Shown here: piece by piece, positions 57,246 through 64,000 of the stretch
Position numbering within the stretch: the stretch's first letter is position 1
Layout: each line of letters starts with the position of its first letter
Origin: Candidatus Woesearchaeota archaeon
Lineage (GTDB): Archaea > Nanobdellota > Nanobdellia > Woesearchaeales > ARS49
NCBI GenBank assembly: GCA_019322895.1
Contig: JAHWHZ010000001.1
Location: 1 to 64,000 of the forward strand
Reading direction: 5' to 3'
Length of the DNA: 64,000 bases
Position numbers and translations under genes: made by a program
Notes under the pieces: generated by a model
The model's database searches: none
Told to the model about the DNA's origin: nothing
The model's input: the letters and a program-made list of their open reading frames with translations, nothing else

Positions 57246-59684
57246 ATGGCCAAATTTCAATTTTATCCTTTAGATCTGACCTATAAAGTAGTAGATGGAA
57301 AGCCGATAATCTACATATTTGGAAAAACTACAGATAATCAGCAGATTTGCGTGCTGGATGATTCTTTTGAGCCATATTTTTACGTGATTCCCAAGGCAGG
57401 TGCAGACATAAAAGACAAATTACTGGGAATTTCTATTGAAAAAGACAATGATTCTTATCACATAACAAGGGTTGAGAGTGAAAAGATGAAGTTCAAGGAA
57501 AAAGAGGTTGATGCTTTAAGGTGCTTCACTAATGTTCCTAGGGCTGTTCCAGAGATGAAAGACATAATCTATGACTGGGATTCTGTTGAGTCTGTCCATG
57601 AGTATGACATCCGCTTTGTAAGAAGGTATTTGATTGACAAGAACATAACTCCTTTGACATTGGTCAATGTTGAAGGCGATGTAGTTCCTGAAAAACTGAA
57701 GGTTCCTGCAATAAAGGCAAAGAGCATTGAGCAGTTTTCTGAGGATACTGTGAAAAACCTGAAAATTCTGGCATTTGACATTGAGACATATGGTGAAGTC
57801 GGCCGCAGGATTGCTCCAGAAAAAAATCCAATCCTGATGATTGCCTTGTATGGAGAGAATTTCAAGAAAATCATAACCTGGAAAAAGTTCAAGACAGAAG
57901 AGGATGTTGAGGTTTTGCCTTCTGAAGCTGACGTGATTCAAAGATTCCAGGAATTAATTGATGAGTACAAGCCAGATGTAATTACCGGATATTTCTCAGA
58001 CGGGTTTGATTTTCCTTACATAAGAACAAGGGCAAAGAAATACAAGCTGAAGATGGATCTTGGCCTGGATTATTCTGAAATAAGGATTGGCAGGGGAGCC
58101 CAGAAGACAGCGCAGTTAACAGGGATATTGCATTTTGATGTTTTCAAGTTCATAAAGAGGGCTGTATACAAGACCTTAAAGACAGATGTCTATACTTTAG
58201 ATGCAGTTTCAGAGGAGATTCTTGGAGAGAAAAAGATTGATGTTGACATGAGCAGGCTCTCAAGTGCATGGGATGAGACAAGCGATGAGCTGGGCCTTTT
58301 TGCAAAATATAATCTTCATGATGCAAGATTGACATATAAATTATGCCTTCAACTTATTCCAAACCTGTTTGAACTGGTCAAGGTCGTGGGGCAGATGCCT
58401 TATTCTATCAACAGGATGAGCTTTTCGCAGTTTGTTGAGTGGTATATATTAAAGCAAGTCAAGAGCCTGAAAGAGATTGCTCCTAACAGGCCGGGCTATA
58501 ATAACCAGATAGCAAGGCAGGCAAAGAGATTAAAAGGTGCGTTTGTTTTTGAGCCCACTCCTGGATTGTACAAGGATATCATTGTATTTGATTACAAGAG
58601 CCTGTATCCTACAATAATCGCCTCGCATAATATCTCTCCTGGAACAGTCAACTGCTCTTGCTGCGAGGGAAAGAACAAAGCCCCTATTGATATGATTGAT
58701 GCATGGTTCTGCACAAAGAAAAGAGGTTTTGCATCAAGCATCATAGAAGACTTGATTACAAGAAGATCAAGAATTAAAGAGATGCTGAAGGAAAAAGACG
58801 ATGTTTTGCTTAATGCAAGAAGCCAGACCCTGAAAGATATGGCAAATTCATTCTATGGATATCTTGGTTTTTCAGCTGCAAGATGGTATTGCTATGAATG
58901 CGCAGAATCAATCCTTGGCTGGGCAAGGCAGTATATCCATAAGGTGATAGACCAGGCAAAAGAGCAAGGTTTTGATGTCTTGTATTCTGACACTGATTCT
59001 GTTTTTATCAGGCTTAAAGACAAGACTAAAGAAGATGCTGTCAAGTTTGTTGAGAAGATTAACATGGACATTCCAGGCGTAATGGAACTGGAATATCAGG
59101 GCTTTTATCCTGGCGGAATATTTGTTTCCACAAAAGCAGGGGAGTCTGGCGCTAAAAAGAAATATGCCTTGATTGATGAAAAGAATAATGTAAAGATAAC
59201 TGGCTTTGAGACTGTGCGGAGAAACTGGTCTTTTATTGCTAAAGATGTGCAAAAAGAAGTGATTACCCGGATTCTTAAGGAGCAGAAGGCTGATTCTGCT
59301 GTTGCTTATGTAAAGAAAGTCATTATTGACTTGAAAGAAGGCAGGATTCCTGTTGAAAAAGTCTCTATCCGCACTCAGCTGTCAAAAGATATTGATGAGT
59401 ATGACAGTATCGGCCCTCATGTTGCAGCAGCTCAAAGGATGAAGTCAAAAGGGCTTGTTGTCGGTCCTGGAAGCATGATAACTTATGTTGTCACAAGAGG
59501 AAAAGGAAGGATAAGAGACAAGGTCAAGCTTCCTGATGAAATAAAGCAGGGTGATTATGATGCAGAATATTACATTGACAACCAGATAATCCCGGGTGTT
59601 GAAAGAATTTTTTCTGTAGTTAATGTCAAAAAAGAAGAATTGATGGGCAAGGGTTCTCAGAGCAAGCTGGGAAGTTTTATTTAA
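57246..59684 (+). CDS. polB: Family B replicative DNA polymerase
   Basis: 812 residues with exonuclease motif FDIETYGE (near 177), the ExoII region TGYFSDGFDFPY, polymerase motif A YKSLYPTII (near 449), motif B region QTLKDMANSFYGYLGF and motif C YSDTDSVF (near 580). The C terminus, QSKLGSFI, is a PIP-like box for binding the PCNA clamp. Full length with all catalytic residues, no intein. This is a chromosomal anchor gene that supports an archaeal origin. Confidence 0.95.
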   Translation: MAKFQFYPLDLTYKVVDGKPIIYIFGKTTDNQQICVLDDSFEPYFYVIPKAGADIKDKLLGISIEKDNDSYHITRVESEKMKFKEKEVDALRCFTNVPRAVPEMKDIIYDWDSVESVHEYDIRFVRRYLIDKNITPLTLVNVEGDVVPEKLKVPAIKAKSIEQFSEDTVKNLKILAFDIETYGEVGRRIAPEKNPILMIALYGENFKKIITWKKFKTEEDVEVLPSEADVIQRFQELIDEYKPDVITGYFSDGFDFPYIRTRAKKYKLKMDLGLDYSEIRIGRGAQKTAQLTGILHFDVFKFIKRAVYKTLKTDVYTLDAVSEEILGEKKIDVDMSRLSSAWDETSDELGLFAKYNLHDARLTYKLCLQLIPNLFELVKVVGQMPYSINRMSFSQFVEWYILKQVKSLKEIAPNRPGYNNQIARQAKRLKGAFVFEPTPGLYKDIIVFDYKSLYPTIIASHNISPGTVNCSCCEGKNKAPIDMIDAWFCTKKRGFASSIIEDLITRRSRIKEMLKEKDDVLLNARSQTLKDMANSFYGYLGFSAARWYCYECAESILGWARQYIHKVIDQAKEQGFDVLYSDTDSVFIRLKDKTKEDAVKFVEKINMDIPGVMELEYQGFYPGGIFVSTKAGESGAKKKYALIDEKNNVKITGFETVRRNWSFIAKDVQKEVITRILKEQKADSAVAYVKKVIIDLKEGRIPVEKVSIRTQLSKDIDEYDSIGPHVAAAQRMKSKGLVVGPGSMITYVVTRGKGRIRDKVKLPDEIKQGDYDAEYYIDNQIIPGVERIFSVVNVKKEELMGKGSQSKLGSFI

Positions 59685-60040
59685 GTTTGAATGATGCTTG
59701 TGCCATCCTTTTGCTCGTCTTCTTTCATCCTTCGCAGGATGTCTTGTACTCTGAATTCAAGCTCTTCTTTTGAGCTTGGGCGCAAATCTGTAACTATGTC
59801 TTTCTTGATTTTTCTAGACCTTTTCTCTTCTACGCAAGGCTTTCCTTCTTTAAAGCAGAGATACGGCCGTAATTCTATGTGGTCTTTTTGTATCTTGTAC
59901 AGTCTTCCGTGAGCAGGATTTCCATTTACATTTATTGCGATATACTTGCCGACTTCAGAATAAAACATGCATTGGTGCCGGATATATGCGCGTATATCTG
60001 ATTCAGTTGTTGTTGCATGCCTGCCTATGTCGCTTATCAT
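59681..60040 (-). CDS. Unknown 119-residue protein
   Basis: No family is recognised. A small beta barrel is likely: YIAINVNGNPAHGRLYKIQKDHIELRPYL, broken by short turns, followed by a basic helix and an acidic tail. It converges with polB (4-bp overlap) and overlaps the next gene by four bases. Confidence 0.4.
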   Translation of the reverse strand: MISDIGRHATTTESDIRAYIRHQCMFYSEVGKYIAINVNGNPAHGRLYKIQKDHIELRPYLCFKEGKPCVEEKRSRKIKKDIVTDLRPSSKEELEFRVQDILRRMKEDEQKDGTSIIQT

Positions 60041-60273
60041 GAAAGCAGCAGGTTTTTTTTGCGAGTAAGAACATAGCCTTTTTTAGTATATGCCCAGTCC
60101 ACCAGCTCGCTAAAAGTTATTTCTCCTTTTTTATGGTCAACTTTCTCGAATTTTCCATAGAGACGGCTTGCCTTGAAACCAAAGTCCAGCCAGGTTCCTG
60201 GCGCATATTCTTCCAGTCTCCCTTTTTCTTGGGTCATTTCTCCAAAGCCTTTTGCTCCATTACCTTCTGCCAT
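60037..60273 (-). CDS. Unknown 78-residue protein
   Basis: The start at ATG 60273 is chosen over one two codons earlier. A small beta-rich protein (TWLDFGFKASRLYGKFEKVD, EITFSEL). Possibly a barrel like its neighbour, with which it is co-transcribed. Function unknown. Confidence 0.4.
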   Translation of the reverse strand: MAEGNGAKGFGEMTQEKGRLEEYAPGTWLDFGFKASRLYGKFEKVDHKKGEITFSELVDWAYTKKGYVLTRKKNLLLS

Positions 60274-60460
60274 GGTCATCCTTTGATTTTGATAGTTTTT
60301 AAAGCTTCACAAAATAATCACTTATTGATAACAATAAATGCATTATATAATTTATATAAAAAAGCTTATATATTTAGAAATACAGTATAACATAGCAAGA
60401 TTCTAGATTGGTGAATAAAATTAGAATAAGAATCAAAACTAAATTGACAGACCCGAGCTA

Positions 60461-60610
60461 ATGGAACCTATATTCTTTTTCAATTCAATGGAGCACTTAG
60501 AGCCCAAATGCCCGAAGTGCGAGACCAAGATAGAGTATGGTGTGACAACTGAATGGGATGACAAGAAGAATGCCCACAAATGCAAGAAATGCGGGGAAAT
60601 CCTGAAGTAA
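60461..60610 (+). CDS. Small zinc-ribbon protein
   Basis: 49 residues: CPKC and CKKC separated by about 20 residues, a four-cysteine ribbon of the kind found in many short archaeal proteins. ATG 60461 or 60488 could be the start. The preceding 187 bp contain only AT-rich promoter-like sequence. Confidence 0.55.
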   Translation: MEPIFFFNSMEHLEPKCPKCETKIEYGVTTEWDDKKNAHKCKKCGEILK

Positions 60611-60641
60611 TTTTATATAGTTCTTTCTTTTATCGTGAAAT

Positions 60642-61118
60642 ATGAAGCGCCAATACACAAGACTTCACAGGCTTGCAGTTGATGTTGCATATGATCTAAA
60701 GATAGACTTATCTCCCACATCCTTGTCAGAGGATTTGTATGATGTGAATATATCTGGCGAAAGAGCAGGACTTTCCCTGGAATATTATATGGAATACAGC
60801 AACAGGGAAAGCATAGAGGCAGAGCGTGGTGATGATAAATTCTATGTCATGAAAAAAGAACTTGACGGCTGGTATGTCTATCTGGAGTTGCCTGGAAAAA
60901 ATATCATTTTGGCGCTGGAATCAAACAAAAAGACGTCTCTTGACAATAAGATAGCAGCAGCAGTAAAGAAAAATCCTGCCATCCAGAGCTGGCCTGAAAA
61001 ACAGCACGAGCTTGAGATTCAGATTGATGATACTGACTTGAAACACATCACAGGACTTCTTATTCTGAAATATATGCTTCTAAAATCACCAAACGGTGAC
61101 GAAAACACGAATCTTTAA
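60642..61118 (+). CDS. Unknown 158-residue protein, tandem paralogue 1
   Basis: No family is recognised. Alpha/beta with an N-terminal helix, a beta middle (GLSLEYYMEYSN, KFYVMKKELDGWYVYLELPGKNIILALE) and a C-terminal helical part (TDLKHITGLLILKYML). It has the same length and pattern as the next gene, so the two are probably duplicates. A TATATAG box lies 28 bp upstream. Confidence 0.45.
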   Translation: MKRQYTRLHRLAVDVAYDLKIDLSPTSLSEDLYDVNISGERAGLSLEYYMEYSNRESIEAERGDDKFYVMKKELDGWYVYLELPGKNIILALESNKKTSLDNKIAAAVKKNPAIQSWPEKQHELEIQIDDTDLKHITGLLILKYMLLKSPNGDENTNL

Positions 61119-61143
61119 ATAATTTCAGGTCCTAAACACAGAT

Positions 61144-61620
61144 ATGACAGAAGATTTAAATACGCCAAACCCTTTATTAACAACCACAGTGGGGGAACTT
61201 GAGAATACTGCACAACGTCTCGCAAGAGAATTTGATATAGTTTTAGATAAAACACCTGCTTCTGGAATCTCTTATGAAACAGAGCTTGAAGGCAATAATG
61301 ATGAAGTCTCAGTCTATTATTTCAAGGATATTCACGCAGATTATGCTCGTGTTGAAGTGCAGAGACAAGACAACAAGTTCAGCATTGTTGATTGCGAAGG
61401 AAGTTATTTGGTTGTTTTGAATGCATATGGCAGGAATCTTTTGGATGCATTGAAGAAAAAGCCTCACAAAAAGGGTGTTGAAACACAATTGCTTGCTGGA
61501 ATTGCAAACAAATTAGTTACACTCAAAAGGCGTCCTGAAGAACAGCAAGAGCTTTGTGCGGATATAGATAAACAAGAGCTGGATAATATTTCTCGCACAA
61601 CAATTGAAAAATATATTTAA
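61144..61620 (+). CDS. Unknown 158-residue protein, tandem paralogue 2
   Basis: The layout matches the preceding gene: helix (LENTAQRLAREFDIVLD), strands with DNKFSIVDCEGSYLVVLNAYGRNLLDAL, then EEQQELCADIDKQELDNI. More acidic than its partner. A TTTAAATAAT box lies about 30 bp upstream. Function unknown. Confidence 0.45.
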   Translation: MTEDLNTPNPLLTTTVGELENTAQRLAREFDIVLDKTPASGISYETELEGNNDEVSVYYFKDIHADYARVEVQRQDNKFSIVDCEGSYLVVLNAYGRNLLDALKKKPHKKGVETQLLAGIANKLVTLKRRPEEQQELCADIDKQELDNISRTTIEKYI

Positions 61621-61623
61621 CTA

Positions 61624-62337
61624 TCAGGCAGGAATTCTTAGTTCTTTATGCGTGCCCAGCCTTTCAAAAAGCACTGTTTTGCCGTCCCAGACATAAACAA
61701 TCCTGTGGTTTCCTAAAGGATATTTGAGATATGCATGCCAATGCCTCTTCCAGGGACCGGATTGTATTAGAGATCTCATTGTTTTGTTAGGAGGCCTGTT
61801 GTCTCTGAGGTATACTCTTATTTCTTGTTCTGTATTATCTATCATTCGTTTGTTTTTTTCTTCTTTGTATGTCTTGTCATTCTTTTTTGCCTGCAGGTAT
61901 TGCGGCGTATATGCGACTTCGGGCAAAGGTTTTAGTTGGGATTTTTTAGTTATGCTTTCTATCTGTCCAAGTATAGTCCGAATACATGAAAGCATGTCTC
62001 TGGTCTCTGTTACAAATTCATGGCGCAAAAGTTCTGAATAGCCCGGCGTTTCTCTCACCTCTTCTTCAGTCAGATTGCGAATGTATTCTGTGACTGCAGC
62101 ATTCCATTTCTTGAACAAGCTTCTGATAGTTTCCCAGTTAGCTGCAATTATCTTAGTTTCATCTGGAAAGCTGTCGCCCATTTCCTCTAGATAAATAGGC
62201 ATGACATCTGAAATAAAGTTATAGCGTTCATTGATAAAGCCTACAGCACGCATTGCATCCCACACCTTATCCTGTTTTATTCCTTTATAGAAACTGCCTA
62301 AAAGGGCTGCTTTCATTGCTGTCAATGTATTTTCCAT
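61624..62337 (-). CDS. Helical domain fused to RelE-like toxin domain
   Basis: 237 residues. The first 150 are helical with an acidic, tryptophan-bearing surface. The last 75 show the RelE/HigB-type fold: NKTMRSLIQSGPWKRHWHAYLKY, then GNHRIVYVWDGKTVLFERLGTHKEL. Stand-alone RelE toxins are about 90 residues, so the N-terminal part may be a built-in antitoxin or targeting domain. It converges with the 158-residue gene. Confidence 0.55.
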   Translation of the reverse strand: MENTLTAMKAALLGSFYKGIKQDKVWDAMRAVGFINERYNFISDVMPIYLEEMGDSFPDETKIIAANWETIRSLFKKWNAAVTEYIRNLTEEEVRETPGYSELLRHEFVTETRDMLSCIRTILGQIESITKKSQLKPLPEVAYTPQYLQAKKNDKTYKEEKNKRMIDNTEQEIRVYLRDNRPPNKTMRSLIQSGPWKRHWHAYLKYPLGNHRIVYVWDGKTVLFERLGTHKELRIPA

Positions 62338-62434
62338 ACTATAAAATTTGACGTCATAGTATTTAAATATAATATATCACCTTTGAGTAGTCAAATTCAT
62401 CAGCTTTATAAGGTATGACCAGGTAATACTCGGT

Positions 62435-62566
62435 ATGAAGAAGAAGATCAGCATTTCTATTGATGAAGAGACCTTATTGAAGATACTGGAGAGTATTGAC
62501 AAGGGAAAATTCAGGAATAAAAGCCACGCAATAGAGTATGCTGTGAACAATTTGCTAAGAAAATGA
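62435..62566 (+). CDS. Ribbon-helix-helix protein coupled to kinase 2
   Basis: 43 residues: MKKKISISIDEETLLKI, then KFRNKSHAIEYAVNNLL. A CopG-type fold and a clear paralogue of the protein before kinase 1. Its stop overlaps the kinase start as ATGA. A CTTTATAAGG box lies about 30 bp upstream. Confidence 0.7.
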   Translation: MKKKISISIDEETLLKILESIDKGKFRNKSHAIEYAVNNLLRK

Positions 62567-64000
62567 GTGAGTCAGAAATAGTAAGCATTCCGGATTATGA
62601 AAGACCAAAAGATCCAAAGGATTATACAGGCAGGACTATCAATGGCTATAGAATTCTTGAAAAATTAGGAGCAGGTACTTTTGGTGTTGTTTACGTTGGC
62701 GAGAGAGATGGTAAAAAATTTGCTCTGAAGCTCCTGCCTACAAACGATCCTTTGCTTGCCAGTACACTGCAGAAAGAGCTTGATGCGCAAGAAGGGCTTA
62801 AGCATCCAAATATCCGGGAAATATATGAATTCTGTCCAGATGCGCGCTTTGATGATAATGGCAATGATCCTTTGTCTTTGCTGGTAATGGAATATGTTAA
62901 CGGAACGCACCTGAAAGTTGCAGAAGTTGATAACAATGCGTTCTATCCGATTGTTTTACACGTGAAAAATGCACTTAAGGCCGCCCATAATCAAGGCATA
63001 ATTAGCAAGGATGTAAAGCCGACAAACATTCTTGTTACAAAAGACGGCCAGGCAAAAGTGTGTGATTTTGGCCTTTCAAAAAAAGTTGAGGAGCACTCTA
63101 TGCAACAGCTGGAGTGTTCAGAAAATCTAGATAGTACGGAAGCTTCTGCTGCAAGAAGCCTCCAGAGCCCTGGAACATACGGCTACTTCCCTCCTGGAGA
63201 AAAGGCAGATTCTCCTGCTTACGACCTCTTTAGTTTTGGTATAACTCTTTATCAGATGGTCCTGCAGAGGATAGAATTCCCAGATGCAGATGTTTTTGAT
63301 GATGTAAAGAAAAAAGCAGAAGAAAGAGGATTGATAAATCCTGAAGGTCTTGCAGAACTTATCAAGAATCTCACCCTGAAAAAGCACAAGAGGCCTAAAG
63401 ATTTTTCAGAAGTAGAAGAAACAGCAGGCTGGAAGGCGATTGATGATGTTGAAAACAAATTCTGGAAAAAAGTTTCTACATACTTGAAAGAACAAATAGA
63501 ATATTGTGATGAGCCTGTTGAAAATCAGGAAGAGCTTGTTGAGAATTTGGAAAGCTACCTAAAAGCGCCAAGAAGCCAGCGCTTAAATGCAGCAAAGAAT
63601 GTCTTGTACAGGTTCTCTCCAAAAGACAGGGAATTCTTGGCTAAGCAGATAGCATCTCCTAACTTTTACACTTCGCTTGATTCAGACGAGTTGTTAAGGC
63701 TGTCTTTAACACTATTCTCTTTTGAAGAACTGGTCAAGATTTCAGATTTAACTGACCCTGAACAATACCAAAAAATGTGGGACCGGTTCAATAAAGCGTC
63801 AGAATTGTCAACTGAACTGGGTTTTGAAGATTATTTTGAACAGCAAGAGATGGAGCTCTGGGCAAAATACGCAGACAAGTTTGACCAGGCAGAAGCTGCT
63901 GAAAAAACCCGTAAAGAGCTTGAGACAGAACAAAGTCAGAATATACAAGAGGCAAATTTTCCGACATACCAAAAATATATCCAGCTGATTAATCAGCTAA
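62563..64000 (+). CDS. Hanks-type protein kinase (kinase 2), 3' end beyond window
   Basis: At least 479 codons, open at the window edge. The glycine loop LGAGTFGVVYVG (35-46), K56 in FALKLL, and VMEYVNG hinge are present. The catalytic loop reads SKDVKPTN (148-155) in place of HRDxKxxN, and the magnesium loop CDFG (167-170) is intact. D150, N155 and D168 remain, so activity is likely despite loss of the histidine and arginine. After the kinase domain (about 30-310) a long helical region follows with no membrane segment so far. Translation is coupled to the RHH gene upstream. Confidence 0.85.
   Translation, partial: MSESEIVSIPDYERPKDPKDYTGRTINGYRILEKLGAGTFGVVYVGERDGKKFALKLLPTNDPLLASTLQKELDAQEGLKHPNIREIYEFCPDARFDDNGNDPLSLLVMEYVNGTHLKVAEVDNNAFYPIVLHVKNALKAAHNQGIISKDVKPTNILVTKDGQAKVCDFGLSKKVEEHSMQQLECSENLDSTEASAARSLQSPGTYGYFPPGEKADSPAYDLFSFGITLYQMVLQRIEFPDADVFDDVKKKAEERGLINPEGLAELIKNLTLKKHKRPKDFSEVEETAGWKAIDDVENKFWKKVSTYLKEQIEYCDEPVENQEELVENLESYLKAPRSQRLNAAKNVLYRFSPKDREFLAKQIASPNFYTSLDSDELLRLSLTLFSFEELVKISDLTDPEQYQKMWDRFNKASELSTELGFEDYFEQQEMELWAKYADKFDQAEAAEKTRKELETEQSQNIQEANFPTYQKYIQLINQL

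Noticed and set aside
1..64000. CRISPR array
   Set aside because: No run of evenly spaced identical repeats was seen. The 34-bp elements are separated by whole genes and the 30-bp repeats have no spacer.

Overview
The window looks like archaeal DNA, most like a small-genome DPANN-type lineage (Woesearchaeales or Pacearchaeota-like). This is inferred from gene content and signals, not from a marker search. Support comes from TFB, a family B DNA polymerase with a C-terminal PIP-like box, a short archaeal-type triosephosphate isomerase, class III (type IV pilin-like) signal peptides, and many genes whose TATA box lies about 27 bp before the start codon, so leaderless mRNAs are expected. The DNA is AT-rich and genes are packed with ATGA overlaps.

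Bases 1 to about 38,800 are accessory DNA. They hold a restriction-modification-like cluster with a winged-helix regulator (1-3,371). Next is a first type IV secretion-like (T4SS) operon, A (3,414-10,017: PrgI/VirB4 ATPase, VirB6-like, VirB2-like pilin, DNA methyltransferase, zinc ribbon). A QueC-like/PLD-like putative defence locus follows (10,123-13,611), then a split-looking Xer-type recombinase beside a tRNA (14,106-15,309), and TFB translationally coupled to a small protein (15,952-17,021). A five-gene type III restriction operon comes next (17,026-23,683), then a second, paralogous T4SS operon, B (23,772-31,777). After it lie tandem ribbon-helix-helix regulators, a C25-like peptidase lipoprotein, a cysteine-rich membrane protein, and a second Xer-type recombinase with two accessory proteins (35,932-38,105). 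The simplest reading is two related integrative elements side by side with defence cargo between them.

Operon B is interrupted between VirB4 and VirB6 by three plus-strand genes (26,844-28,568). Two of them have no recognised family. Each has its own TATA box and each is followed by the same 34-bp element. In operon A the corresponding two genes are only 10 bp apart. This cassette-like array is the most unusual structure in the window.

Bases about 38,800-64,000 look chromosomal. They hold a GNAT enzyme, a half-size MFS protein, a pilin-like surface operon, a DsbA-like protein, tpiA, gpmA, a ZIP transporter, thioredoxin, a NYN nuclease, ThyA, a Nudix enzyme, PolB and toxin-antitoxin-like genes. 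Twice here a tiny ribbon-helix-helix gene overlaps the start of a Hanks-type protein kinase gene (53,611-51,694 on the minus strand, 62,435-64,000 on the plus strand). This points to a recurring regulator-kinase module.
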